From: Euglena gracilis
Lineage: Eukaryota; Euglenida; Euglenophyceae; Euglenales
Direction: 5' to 3'
Assembly: GCA_039621445.1 (NCBI GenBank)
Contig: CP154955.1
Span: forward strand, 37,241,123 to 37,305,122
DNA: 64,000 bases
Part shown: one piece after another, positions 23,289 through 34,819 of the stretch
Numbering within the stretch: position 1 is the stretch's first letter
How the letters are laid out: each line of letters begins with the position of its first letter
Notes under the pieces: model-generated
The model's database searches: none
What the model was told of the DNA's origin: nothing
Seen by the model: the letters and a program-made list of their open reading frames with translations, nothing else
Position numbers and translations under genes: made by a program

Positions 23289-25236
23289 CGGGTGGGGCAA
23301 GAATGCCGTTAGTGTGGTAAGCAGAAAAAAATACTACAAATATGACAAAATCTCATCATTTGTGACTATGCCACTGAGAAATACTGACTTTTATCAGATT
23401 TTTAGGGAAATCCCTATCAGGATTCGGGGCAGAAATGCAGATTCTGTGTCGAGAGTTGCATTTCTGTAACCAAAAGTGCAACTTTGTTGCATTTCGAGTC
23501 ATTTAAGACTGCAAATTTGCCAAGTGCACATAGTGCTTGCTGAGAGTGTCCAATAACACTGCATGTTTGCTGTTGCATATATTTTGGGACTTGGGTGTCT
23601 AATAACACCACATCACCCACAAATCTGTAAAATTGTGCAAAAATATCGCAAAAAAGCAAAAATACGCTTGAAAATACAAGTAAAACATGTCTATGACATC
23701 TTGAGCAAAGGGAAAATTGCCATTATCAGCGTATCCCTTTGCATTCCAGTCTGGCGTAGTGCCTCATGGTCACTCCCATTAGGGATATGAGTGCCAGAAT
23801 AGAGAAAAATCACCAAAAATTGCAGAAAATCAATGATTTAAATGAAAATTTGCACATAAGTGCTCCTAAAAATGATTCTGTTGAGTCGAAATGGCGCAAA
23901 AATTGTGGGCTATAGCCCTCTGAACTGTAACAGGCCTAATAGCCCATACAGAGGGGGTAATGGGCAGAATGCTGCCAAAGGTACTAAAAAATGGCCATTA
24001 GCCAATCTGGTAACCAATGGTAATTAGCCATCAGAAACGATGTAGGGAACTGTGTGGAAGCCTTTCAGGCTGATTTGCCAGTCTGGTACACGATCGTACA
24101 AGATCTGGCCCAAAATTTGGCTTTTGGCCGGATTGGCTGGGCCTAATTCAATTTTTCACGATCTCCCCAAATAAGAGTACGGTGCAGAGCTACAGTGATC
24201 TGTTTGCACCGCTGGACGGCTCATCGAACGAGCTTTCGTATGAGGGGTAACATGGCCTATCGGCCAGCTGCAGGCGCTGAGATACGTCTTTGATCTTTTG
24301 CCTGTGTGAGTGAGCTTTTGCTATAAGCTTCCATAGTTTATTCTAGAAAGACAACTTTTGGTTCCTATCTCATAGGCACTACTACATACAGTCAAAACCT
24401 CATGGCACGAGGTGCCAGAAATTTGGAAGCTTTTGTGGTGGTTTTAAGGCTATGCCAAAGTGACACTTATGCAAATCTGCATAAAACTAGCCTATTTGGC
24501 TTGTTTTGGCCAATTAAGCCACTTTCAGCAATGTAATATGGCTTTTTGTGCCATTTTTTGAGGTCTTATGGACTTTTCACTTTATAATATGGATTTGTGC
24601 ACCTTTGGTCCTTTTGGTCCTTGCAATTTGTGCAAATTGGTCCTATGGACCCATGGACCACATGGGTAATGGCCTAAAAGCCTTGCACATCATAGGTTGT
24701 ATTGGTCACATAGACCTAAGGATAAGTGGTCAAGTCCACAAAAAATGCATGTTTGAATGAATTTTCTTCATTTTCTTTGTCCAGGTTTGTCGATTGCAGA
24801 CAATCCTGTACACCCCCCGCAGCTCAAATTCGCATACAATTTTTCTTACACACTCACCCCCGCAGACCGACATGCGCGACCAGGACAACTACTCCGCACC
24901 TTCCCCCTATGGTGTGCACTCTGGGAGAAATTTCCACACAATCAGCAACCAAACACAATGGTGAATCTATACATCAAAACTAATCCCCCCACACTCTATC
25001 TCCAACGGAGAGCTCTATTCATTGACCGATTTTTGTCAAGTACAAGACAAATTCAGCACTATGTGCACATTCCCCCCGAATCGCATAGCGCACATCAATC
25101 CGATGCGCATAGCTCACATTCCCCCCCAAGCGCTAATTGCGCACACCGCGCGTCGCGCGAGTCCTGGCAATGTCGCGCTTCCAAGCCTACCTCTCCCACG
25201 CACATGTTGTGCAGTGAGGCAACTCCCCCCCCCCCC

Positions 25237-25312
25237 CGCGCGCGTATCGCGCCATATCATGCGCGTATCGCGCTAGACCCCGCGCGTATCGCGCCACCCA
25301 CCTTGGCAAACC
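25237..25312. repeat. GCGCGTATCGCGC repeats
   Basis: Three copies of CGCGTATCGCGC, spaced 23-25 bp, lie inside LTR-1. Related words (CGCATAGCGCA, GCGCGTCGCGCG) precede them at 25080-25165. The symmetry recalls, but does not match, the GCGC palindromes of 0.3-2.1 kb. Confidence 0.65.
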
Positions 25313-26096
25313 CCACTTTCTTACAATGTCGTGTGAGCACTATCGTGCATTTATGACACATGGGTATACGCCCAAACCACCCATATTCTTTTGGGAATCA
25401 TTCTCAAAGTTATATGTGTGGAAATCCGCAACTCTGTTCATGGATGTTTGTTTCTGTTCCACATGATCAAATTGCAGATTTTGTTTGATGACAGCAAACA
25501 AGAAGTGAAGTTTTATGTGAATACGGTTCTTTGCCCAATCCACTCCCACACCAAAAATATTTTGGTGTTCCCAAAGCTCTATAGCTGGGCGACTACTCGA
25601 CACCGTTTAAACTTCAGGCCTTAGGGCTTTCGTCTTGAAACCCAGTGGAACGTATGGGGGTTAAGCTACTTGTTACCCCTACCGCATATGGAACGTTTGT
25701 GGATATGCGGTGGGCAGGGGGGCACTTTCTCTTTACCCCGGGTTGAAAACGGTGTTGGTGTTGTAGAAAACGGTGTTGCTGTCATCGAAAACGGTGTGTA
25801 AAAGTGATGATCAGTGGGAGTTTTGGGGGGGAATAGTTTTGCAGTGTTGTGTGCATTCTTGGAGCGTGAATCCACTCAACCACAAGGTCATTCATGGGGT
25901 ATCCCATGATGCACCACAACCGGAAACACAAAACTGGCTATATGTCAAAGGTTCGTGAAAATTTTGAGCGGGGTCACCAAAAAATCCTTGCACACTGACC
26001 AGAAAGGATACTGGGCAGGGGATGACTAGGGTCGCGACTCCTGTCACCTCCTTTCTAGTACCCTCTGTAGTCCGTATCCTTGGAGTTTCGGTACCT

Positions 26097-29000
26097 TCAC
26101 TCAAAAACTGAACCGGTGGCCATATCAGCCATTGACTTTCTTGACGCATATACGTCTCTCAATTTATGCGTGCTAAAGCAGGGATGATCCTTTTGGTTAC
26201 ACGGGGTATCGTTCCCCTCCCTGCCCGAAGCCGGGTGATAATCCTCAATAGAGGTTGTTCGTTGACCTACCTTAAGCCTTTTGGCTGAAGTATGATCCTT
26301 TGAACTGCGAGTCGTATCGCGATGGCTATGGCTTGGGAGGGGAGGAGTCGCATAGCGACATTTGGGTGAGGAGTGTTTGGTGGATCCGCACAGTGAACAT
26401 GTGGATCGTGATCGATATTTTGAACTTTGCGAATGCGCATTTTGTGAAAAACGAGAACTGCATGATGAGGCTGATCCTCTTGGGCTTGTGTTGCGCTTTC
26501 GCGCTGCGGCATTTTTACAATGGCAAGATATATGACCCTTTTTGTTACACAAAAAGCACAATTTGTCCGAAAATTCTTCTGAAGAGCGCGAATTGCGCAA
26601 TTTGGATTCCGCTATAGCGGTATGTGATAAGCGTGACACATTTTTCACAGGACTGACTTGGATAGCGGGTATTCCTGCTGTGGGGTGGCTCGTATAAGCC
26701 GACTGGATTTGTCCGAGAAGCTGTGATAGCTTCAACTGTTTGGAAACATAGTTCCATTGCTCATCGAGCGTCAAAATATGGCCTGCGAGTTCCTCGCGGT
26801 GAATTTCTTTGATGAGTTTGGGTATAAAGTGCAGTAATACTGCGTCCAATTGCTCTTTCATTTGGGTTTCGCCTAACCCGTTTACTTCGGCTGCCAAACA
26901 GAGCCATTTTGAGTACCAAAGGTCTATCGACCTCCATTTTCGGTCATGGGGGGCATATTGCCACCATTTTCTCTCCAGAGTGATTCTGGAAACCAAACTT
27001 GAACATGAAGAAGCATGTTGCTCTACCAAATCCTGAAAAGAAATGCGCCCGCGTATGACCAATTGTCTGGCGCGTTCCTTTTCGTCTTTTGGTAAACAGT
27101 CTATGAATTCCATTTTGATTACTTCTGGATTTCTGTCTTGGGTTGGACCCTTCAAGTCCCAGAAGTATTCCCAGTCACGGAAAAATTGTTTCCATGTGGT
27201 GGGGTCACCGTCCCATTGGGGCTTCACCTTATTCGCGATTGCGAAGGTGTTTGTGTAATCTTTCTGAGTAACCCGTGGCCCTTCGGTGGTATTCACGGCG
27301 GGTGGGCCCGGGCGCGAAATCGCACCATGTGTGGCTACACCAGTGGTTGCACCAAATGTGTTTTTGGGTAAATTATGCAAATGCCCATGGAACATACCAC
27401 CAAGTGTACCATAGGTACCATGTACATTTGGGGTGTCGCGAATGCGCGAATGGTGATGCGAATGCGCATGGGGGGGTGACGTGTCACATGGTTGTACTGT
27501 TGGGGATTCCAAGCGTATTTGCGAGGATTGACCAGTAACTGGTGTGGGATTGCGGCCCATACTGCTAATTAGTTCGGACTGCCGAATCTCTTGACTTAAG
27601 AGGTGGGTTGGTCTGGTTCTTGATGGAGAACCTGACTCATCATCTGAAAACTTGTCCATTGGGACTGGTAACGCCACGGGGGGAACTTCCACATGAGCGG
27701 AAATGTGGTTTGGTGGCAATGTGCCAGTGGGCTCTACAATGGTTGCGCGAATAGCGCTTTTTGAGGTGAAAGATGTGGCAAGTGTGCCAACCGTACCCGA
27801 ATGCGGGATTTGTTGTACAGAACGCAATTGTGTGTGTACTTGGTCCCAATTGGTTGCCAATTCACACACACTTTGCTCCAATTTGTCAACAAATTGCAAG
27901 TTGTCGTTTATCCGACTCACATCATCCTGTAAACGCCTAATTCGCTTACGGTATGAGGGTAACTCATCCAACAGCGTAATTTTGTCAGAAATCAACACGA
28001 AATCCTGCGAAATTGCACCAAAAACAGTGTCCAATTCTTGAACTCGTACTGCTAAAGTGCGTATCGCAGTGGAAATGATCTACAATTGTGGAGATGGTTG
28101 GTCCGAATGCGGACTTTTGACTATTTCAGCCTTTGGCTGTTCCATCAAGACCGAAACTTGCGCGGATAGCGAGATAAGTTCATTTTGTAAGTTTGTGACA
28201 TCCTGTTTCACCGTTTTCTCGGCATTCATGAAACTGTCACAAAATCCTTGCATGATTTGGTGATTATCGTCACGCATTTTGGCGCAAAAATGCTCCAAGT
28301 GTAGGGATGTGAGTGTGGGTGTGGGTGTGGTCGACGGCAATGCGTCTGGGGTTGGTGATTGCACCTGAAGCAATTTTGTGCTTAATTCTTGCATGTATAT
28401 CTGCAAATCCGCTATCGCGGTTTCATCCGGAATTTTGCCATTTGCTTCCGCATAGCGGGCTTGAAAGTTAGCCAAAGCGGCTTCGATTTCTGCCATGTCT
28501 CGTTGCCGCTGTTGTTGCCAGTCCTCAAACCTACTCGCCACATTTGCGATTTGGGTGTGAAAACTTGCAATTTCAGCAGGAACTTCACCACAATGGCAAG
28601 ATTTCTGCTCCAATCGAGAAAGTCTCTCCTCCAAATGTTGCACATAAGTGCGGGTTGCAAAACTTTCATGTGCTTGGGCAGAAACTTGCGCAAAATTCGC
28701 GGAATTACCGCTCAATTGGAGAATGTGCTGTTGCGCTTTCTGGAAATCAGTTGCAAGGTTGGAAAACTGTTGCAGTGTGATAAATTGTCCTATAGGACTT
28801 GGACATGGGAGCACATGGGGGGGCGGGGAAAAATTTGGTATTTCTAACCCAACATCAACAAAAAGTGGATGTGGCGCAACCGCCTCAGAATCAAATGTGC
28901 CTATCGGCATTGGTGCGATATCTCGCTGGGGGGGTAAAACTGTCAGCCAATCGGCTTTCCACCAAAAGTGGTTGAGCCTGTTGGGCTATGGGCAGCTCGC

Positions 29001-29418
29001 TAGAGCTGCTGGACACCGATAGGTGTGGGGGAGCCCGTTGGGCGGAGGGATGAGGCACCATTAGGTTTGCACCTCGTTGTGATTGGGAATGCTCGATAGA
29101 GCTGGACAATTGGGTGGGGGGGTGCTCAATAGAGCTGTTAATTTGGGTGGGGGGATGCTCAATGGAGCTGGGGATTTGGGTGGGGGGATGCTCAATGGAG
29201 CTGGTGATTTGGGTGGGGGGATGCTTAATAGAGCTGGGGATTTGTGTGGGGAGATGCTCAATAGAGCTGAGGACTTGTGTGGGGGGATGCTCAATAGAGC
29301 TGTGGGTATACCTTGATTGGAGCGTATACTCCTCTTGTGACAATTCATGTGAAGTGCTTCTCAAAGAACCAATCAATCCTTGGTAATCAATGAGTGTGTT
29401 GGTGCTTGAGCTCTGCAT
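26097..29418 (-). CDS. gag: LTR-1 Gag polyprotein (interrupted)
   Basis: Translation starts at ATG 29418. The first part (29418-28891, 175 aa) has seven 11-residue repeats of the SSIEHPPTQIP type. A shift at a G7/C7 run (28928-28934) joins the frame that opens at 28910 (about 276 aa, Gln-rich, probably coiled coil). A single in-frame TAG at 28080-28082 separates this from the 645-codon remainder. That part contains a capsid-like region (WDGDPTTWKQFFRDWEYFW, LVIRGRISFQDLVE) and two zinc knuckles, CFLCNKKGHISCHC and CSLCGSTKHSSPKC (both C-x2-C-x4-H-x4-C), in a basic Ser/Arg-rich tail. The capsid region resembles the capsid-like part of LTR-2 (SGQPKDWSSFVRDWDQYF). A TGA ends it at 26097. The TAG and the shift may be decay, recoding or sequence error. 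Confidence 0.85.
29078..29308 (-). repeat. 33-bp coding repeats in Gag
   Basis: Seven in-frame copies of a 33-bp unit encode SSIEHPPTQ followed by two variable residues. Copies differ mainly at the last two codons and at third positions. A disordered, low-complexity Gag N-terminus is the likely product. Confidence 0.85.
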
Positions 29419-29650
29419 ATTTTAATTTGCAGAAAAAACACAAGCAAACCGAAAAAGGTAAGCAAAGGAACAAACTTAGAAGGATATGGCAGCGTATACT
29501 GCCCAGAGCCTCCTGAAGCTTGTACCTGTGCTTGGAAGTTGGCTCCAAACAGCTCGTGGATGCTTTGTAGCCTATAGGCTCAGCACCACTCACTGTTTGA
29601 AGTCACCTGTTAAGATGCGTGGGAGAAGAGGGGAGAAGGGGCGTAGGAAA

Positions 29651-29669
29651 GAAACCAAATCTGCTATCA
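29651..29669 (-). promoter_or_regulatory. LTR-1 primer-binding site (tRNA-iMet-like)
   Basis: Immediately after the 5' LTR the sense strand reads TGATAGCAGA and then TTTGGTTTC. The complement of the 3' end of eukaryotic initiator tRNA-Met is TGGTAGCAGAGG-TGGTTTC. The match is 9 of 10 in the first block plus TGGTTTC after a short gap. Confidence 0.65.
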
Positions 29670-30069
29670 AGTGTACGTCCCCTGTCTCTATTCCCACTGC
29701 CTGTCGGCCTACTTACACCCTCCCGTGGGAACAGAACCAGGAGAGTAACAAAAAAGAAAGTCTTTCACTTAACTATTAGTTTTTATTGCCTTTGGGCTTA
29801 TGCAGAGCACAAGGCAAACCAGCTGGGATTTTGGAACTTCAGTTCCGGTTATGATCTCCTATCGGAGTTCAAATCTTCAATTCTTTGATTTGCCCTTTTG
29901 GGCTAATGAATCATAAAACAAAACGAAGCTAATACCACCTGTGAAAAGAGAAGGCAGATCCGAGATAGGATAGGCTATTCCTAATTCTGTAACTTGTATC
30001 TGACATGCCACTGTACATTCTGCAGATTACTGCTATGCACAGTGCCATTTTCATGCTGCCTGGTACACA
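29670..30069 (-). repeat. LTR-1 5' LTR (400 bp)
   Basis: In sense orientation it starts TGTGTACC and ends CGTACACT. It is about 99% identical to the 3' copy apart from a 23-bp stretch missing here. The plus-strand word AGTGTACG at its low-coordinate end is shared with the LTR of LTR-3 at 53388. Confidence 0.9.
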
Positions 30070-30105
30070 GAACTACCACGACGTAGGCCGGAGCAATGCT
30101 TGGCC

Positions 30106-30500
30106 CGTGGGACTGAACTCCTTTCTTTTCTTCTTGGTGTTGAAGGGCCAGGTAGGCCAGGTAGGAGTCAGCCAACAACTCCGGCAAACCCAGCGTATCG
30201 AACAATCACACAACAAACCGCCGACGATCAAGGCATGGCCTCACAATGGAAAAGTGCGGGGCCCGAGGTGTCCACCCTGGTCACCGGCCGACACTCCTCG
30301 TCGTCATCACGAGGACCTTCTCACCGGCGTTGTCGGTCACCTTCAGCTTCTCTTTCACCCTCATCATCTCCTTCATCATCGGAGAGGCCCAGTTGCGGCA
30401 CCTTGTGCGGCCGGACCGACGACGGTGGGGTGCAGAGGTGTGTGTGCACGGCTGCGGTGCTCGGGTGCTGGCTGGGGGACCAGTAGGCAGGCGGTACTCC
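30106..30500 (+). pseudogene. DIRS-like leader and gag start (copy D)
   Basis: From about 30116 the plus strand parallels the 5' end of DIRS copy B: SFLLGVEGP, then TITQQTADDQG and an ATG at 30235 giving MASQWKSAGPEVS (MASQWQSGEPEVS in copy B, start 50075). Beyond ~30 codons the similarity fades into Ser-rich sequence. The fragment lies directly beyond the right flank of LTR-1. Confidence 0.6.
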
Positions 30501-31500
30501 TACCGGCGCGGCGATGACCTGGGTGGATGATGTTGCGATCTGAGACGCGCTTGCACGAATTCGGGTGCAGGAGGCAGGGCAGATTTTACAGACGGAGGCA
30601 AGGGAAGGACGGCGGTTTGGGAAGGGAGCACAGGGATCGTGGGCATACCTGGAAATATCGAACTCAGGGCTTGCATGCCCGCGGAGATCCACATGGCTGT
30701 ATGCATCACGGCTTCGAGGGGAGGTTCCCCCGACGGGTGATATATTGCCCGGTGCAGGTCAGCCCGGGCCCAGGTACTGGGTGTTACCTGGGATGGGATC
30801 AGACTGGTCACGGGCGCGAGATCCCGTCCTGGCCCGTGGACTCTCAAGGGCTCTGTCTGTGTCCCGTTCGGCCGTTGCTGCTTCGTGCGTGAGATATTCT
30901 GGGGATTTGAATTCAAAAAAGAAGGCACTTGATAAAATGGCCTTCAAAGGAAAACTTAGATTGAACAAGCGTGCGCTACCAGTTTTCCCTACTTGCCGGT
31001 TCGGTGACCGTGCTCTGAATGGGCTGCCCAGTAGGCCGAGTGGAGGAAAACGGTCACCCGGCGCTGCAGTAAAAATAGGCACACGCACCTCAAAAGTTAC
31101 CTGTTTTTGTAGCTTTAGGTCCCTGAATTCAGCCAGAACCTGGGTTCCGGCAAAAAAATAATTCAAAATTTGGGGAAGGGAACGGTAATTCCGGACAACT
31201 CGTTGCGGCACCTTTGAAGCAGCAGGAGGGAGGGATGGGGAAGCCCAGTTAATTTTTTTAAAAAAAGGGTAGCGGTGTGTAACAGAAGAAAACATTCTTG
31301 ACTTCTCCTTGGTTCCCACCGCCGGTTGCGCTTCGATTTTCGAATTTCAATTGGTTCCAGGGCTTTTCCTTCCGCTTTACCTTCCGGACTGGATCAATGA
31401 CTTTTCTTTGAATTGTTTGACAATTGAATTCTTCAACTCAGATTGATATTTTGAATATAATAGGTTCAGTATATACAATTCTTTGCTTCGAACATCAGAT
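30500..31500. other. no gene recognised
   Basis: GC-richer stretch with overlapping frames on both strands; the longest (30565-31161 plus, 30500-30928 minus) show no motif. The minus frame is proline-rich (PLPPSVKSALPPAPE) and might be a remnant of an LTR-3-like 3' protein, but I cannot support this. Confidence 0.4.
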
Positions 31501-31539
31501 GGAAAGTGAAACTTGGAGAAAAAGTACACAGATTTTCCC

Positions 31540-31970
31540 CTCCAGACCCCAGCTCAAGAATTACCCAGTCCAAAGCCCGCCCAGTGACGGCCACGGTCCT
31601 TGAACCACTGTGGCCAGAAGGCCCAGATGACAGAAGTCAGCCCCAGCCCCTGGTGGGCAAAGGATGTACAATGGGGGCCCAAAATGCTTCACTGTTGGGC
31701 ATCCAAGGCCCAGAAACACCAGGGGCATCTCCCCCAAAGGCGCCCAGTCGCCTGTAAACATCTTGACCAAAGAATGTGGACATGGAATCAGGGCTAAGGA
31801 GGTCACCCACAGGGGCCCTGGGGGTCATTTTCCCAAGCAAATCCCCTCAGAAAGGTCAGAAAATGTCTGTCAAACCCCCCAAATACAACAACCACTCTCA
31901 AGGGGAACGGGGGGAGCCACAGCATCCGCCACCAGATTTTTAGTGGGGTTGGAGAACGACCACGTTTTTC
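31540..31970 (+). pseudogene. DIRS gag fragment (copy D)
   Basis: The sequence parallels the copy C gag at 50476-50850: TATVLEPLWPEGPDDRSQPQ, PLVGKGCTMGAQN, GHFPKQIPSERSENV and QQPLSRGTGGATA. Frames change several times, so it is a pseudogene. The similarity ends ~150 bp before LTR-2 begins. Confidence 0.65.
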
Positions 31971-32123
31971 CATGTTTCGACTGCACCTCCAGTTCTCCAG
32001 CTACTACAGCCACTGCTCCAGCACACCCACACCCAAATTCTTTCCCACTGCATTGCCCATTGAAATCAAAATAGAAATTTGATAGTTGGCTTTTCAATTG
32101 ATGTTCGTCTTGATCGTGTCCTT

Positions 32124-32952
32124 TGTTCGCCGGCCCCACCCCCCGTGCGCCGCCGGTCGCCCCCGCGACCGGCGAGTCCGGTGGGCCGAGGGCCCGGGGG
32201 GGTCCTCGCCGTCGTGGATAACCACCGACAGCAGGGGGGTGGGTGTTTCCGGGGTGGGGCCTGCGCTTTCTCGGGGAATTGGTGGGCTCAAGCCAACCCC
32301 TATTTTTTCACCCAGGTGATTTCCCCAACCCCAGCCGGCGCGTAGGATCGTTTTTTCAATGTTTTCCGGAATTTTTGTGAAAAAAGAAAAATCTGCCATT
32401 TGCAATGAAATCGAACTTTTCTCTCTTAAATCTCACTTTTCTCTCTTTCTCACTCTCACACTCTCTTGCACAAACCAACCCACAAACCAACCCACTGAAG
32501 CTGAAATGAATCCCAACCCACTGGAGAGTCAATCACACTGTTTGAAATCTGTGAGAGTGACTGAATGTTATGAAAAAAAAAACCTGGGGCAAGGAAGAGG
32601 GGTATAGGGTATGTAGGCGGCGGTGAGGGTGGCGGTGTTGTAGGATCTCCTTGATTTCAATACCAACTTGAATTCAATAACTCCACCAACAATGTAATGA
32701 CCAACAATGTAACTGTCAAATCCAAATCAACAATGTGATTGATCAAATCCAATTCAATGTGTTTCCTCTTTGCTAAATGATGGGGAAAACCCCTCAAGTT
32801 CTGTAAAAAAAAAGAATTTGAAAGCTCAAAGTAATTTGACCTGCTTCCAATTTAAGTCGCGGTTTTTTTTTAACTGGTTGGCTGTTACCCGCGACTTTGA
32901 AATTTGCGCTCTCTGGCAATTTTTGGCTGCCGGCGAAAGCCGGCGGCCGACA
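32124..32952 (-). repeat. LTR-2 3' LTR (829 bp)
   Basis: Same length as 43939-44767 and about 97-98% identical by eye. It also contains the truncated Gag start frame (minus, from ~32399). On its low-coordinate side it is followed by the CCTT target duplication. Confidence 0.93.
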
Positions 32953-32963
32953 CCCCCTCCCTT
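32953..32963 (-). promoter_or_regulatory. LTR-2 polypurine tract
   Basis: Sense AAGGGAGGGGG abuts the 3' LTR start TGTCGGCC, the standard position for plus-strand priming. Confidence 0.8.
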
Positions 32964-33234
32964 GCGACCTTAGTCGGACACCAAAAACTCGCCCCCCCCC
33001 CCCGCTTTTCCTCAACAAAGCGGGGAGAACTCCTCCAATCGGCACTCCACCCAAAGCCTATGTCCCACACATGCTCTCTTGAACCAACCAAACGGGAAAC
33101 AAAATTCAGGGACTATGGCTTTCCAGTGCCTTCAAACCATTGGGAAAGACTCGGTTCACCAACCAATGAATATTTGCCCCCCCCCCCCGTTTCTCACGGG
33201 TGGTATGAGGGTCTTCACCAAGATTTGCCCCCTT

Positions 33235-33560
33235 TCCAACGGGTCGGGGGATTTTTGGTAAAAATACGGTTGGCGCCCCCCCCCTCGGGTCGGGGAATTT
33301 TTGTCCAAAAATCAAACGCCCCCCCCCCCTCCTCGGGCCGGGGGGATTTTTGTCAAAAATTCAAGCGCCCCCCCCCCCCCTCCTCGGGCCGGGGGGATTT
33401 TTTAAAAATTCAAACGCCCCCCCCCCTCCTCGGGCCGGGGGGATTTTTGTCCAAAAATCAAATGCCCTCCCCCCCCCTCTCCTCGGGCCGGGGGGATTTT
33501 TTAAAAATTCAAGCGCCCCCCCCCTCCTCGGGCCGGGGGGATTTTTGTCAAACCGAAGGG
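33235..33560 (-). repeat. ~55-bp minisatellite in LTR-2 3' region
   Basis: About six tandem units contain CTCGGGCCGGGGGGATTTTT, a short AT-rich core (GTCAAAAATTCAAGCG or variant) and a C9-C13 run. The array lies between the integrase stop and the 3' LTR, in sequence with no other coding potential (32964-34014). Confidence 0.9.
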
Positions 33561-34014
33561 GGGCTCATTATGTGACCAAGAACTCCCAAACACAATGTAA
33601 CCCATCATCTCAAGAATCAATCTCCAAACCTACAACACCGGGAGAGAAGAGGAGAGGACGGCAAATATAGGCGCAGTGGGGCGAGTACAAGTACAAATAT
33701 AAATGCGGTGGGGCAAACATAAGCGCAGTGGGGCAAATATAATAGCAATGCGGTGGCGAATGCGCTGAGGTGTCCCGGCCCCCTTGCGGGGCCTTTTTCT
33801 CCAATTTCCATTCTCCTTGCCAATTCTTGCATTTGTACATTCTCTCATTTACACGCTCATGCGTGTGTGCGTGCACTCACACCCACACGGACGTGCAAAT
33901 TCGGTTTTTTGAATTTTGGTGTTGGGTTAAAAACAGCACTTTGCCTTCCCATTAGGCTCACCGTAGAGCCTTGGACAGGGCCTTATTGCTCACCTTAGAG
34001 CCTACGGCCCACCA

Positions 34015-34819
34015 TCAGTTTTTAAGTTCGGACATTATGTCCATTTTCACTTTTTTCTCACGGCAATACTTCACAAACTCCCCACTGAAACCGTGAATGA
34101 AATTTCCTGCCGGTTCCCAAGTCTCCTCCCCGTCCTCATATCCGACCCACTTGGTCAAAAATTCCCATTTTCCATCCTTTCCTTTCCGATGCCTTAGAAT
34201 TTTCTCCACCTCCCACTCATCAGGTAATGCCTCTTCTTCTTTTTCGGTTCGTTTATAATAAAAAAGAGGCACCCCCTTACCTTCAACTTGGGGTTCCCGA
34301 TATTCCTTCAAAAAACTCCTATGAGCTTTTGTCTCGACCCTAGGTTTCATTTCGATTACATAACTTCGTTCCCCCTCTCTTCCCTTCACGACCCCAGGTC
34401 CCACCCACCTAGAGTCAAGCTTCTCACCCGACCCCTCGGGTCTCCTAAACCAAACCGTCGTCCCCACCTTTAGGGGTTCCATTTCTTTCCTCCCCTTATT
34501 TATCCTTGCCACCTCCTCCTCGTGCTTTTTGTTGAGTATCCTAGCCACCCTCCCATCAATGTCTTGCATCCTATGGAAAAACTCCACCGAATCCTCACAT
34601 TCTTTGGGTGGTTGGTAGGGTATCCCTGCCAATGGTCTTTCCCTTCCAGTCACAATTTCATATGGGCTCAATCCGCTTTCCCCCTTTACGTCATGAATTC
34701 GGTCCAAAACTTGGGGTAAAGCTTCAACCCAATTAATTTTTTCCTCCACGTACAATTTTCTCAACACCTCCATTACCTGTTGTCCGGCTCTCTCAACCCT
34801 CCGGTTTGCTTGGTGGTGG
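34015..34819 (-). CDS. pol: LTR-2 integrase C-terminal part with chromodomain
   Basis: The frame resumes with HHQANRRVERAGQQVMEVLR, supplying the catalytic Glu of DDE. Then come GLSPYEIVTGRERPLAG, a typical Ty3 core end, and VGTTVWFRRPEG...SRWVGPGVV, the DNA-binding barrel. A chromodomain follows: EWEVEKILRHRKGKDGKWEF, LTKWVGYEDGEETWEP. It ends TGA at 34015. Chromodomains are thought to steer chromovirus integration to marked chromatin. Read across the insertion, the gene has no other break here. Confidence 0.9.

Larger units (their letters stand above)
22075..26090 (-). other. LTR-1 internal region without recognisable pol
   Basis: About 4 kb between the Gag stop and the polypurine tract. 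I looked for D-T/S-G protease, YxDD polymerase and HHCC/DDE integrase motifs in the minus frames and found none; frames are short and broken. The first ~0.55 kb next to the 3' LTR (22065-22620) is homologous to 53691-54245 in LTR-3, sharing words such as AAAACCAACTGCCGGCGACA. The rest is probably untranslated or unrelated filler. Confidence 0.6.
21642..30069 (-). mobile_element. LTR-1: complete LTR element with gag and no pol
   Basis: Direct repeats at 21642-22064 and 29670-30069 bound an 8,428-bp element in minus orientation. GAACT flanks both ends (21637-21641 and 30070-30074), a 5-bp target duplication. A purine tract lies just inside the 3' LTR and a primer-binding site just inside the 5' LTR. 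The only convincing coding region is a long Gag (29.42-26.10 kb). The remaining ~4 kb down to the 3' LTR lacks protease, reverse transcriptase and integrase motifs, so the element must rely on enzymes in trans. The LTRs differ by about four substitutions and one 23-bp indel, so insertion was recent. Confidence 0.85.

Noticed and set aside
24757-25356. 199-codon plus-strand ORF
   Set aside because: Low-complexity Pro/His/Ala-rich reading of C-rich repeats inside LTR-1, opposite to the element's sense; no family resemblance.
26300-28041. Plus-strand ORFs over 26.3-28.0 kb
   Set aside because: Shadows of LTR-1 Gag, whose zinc knuckles and capsid motifs are on the minus strand.
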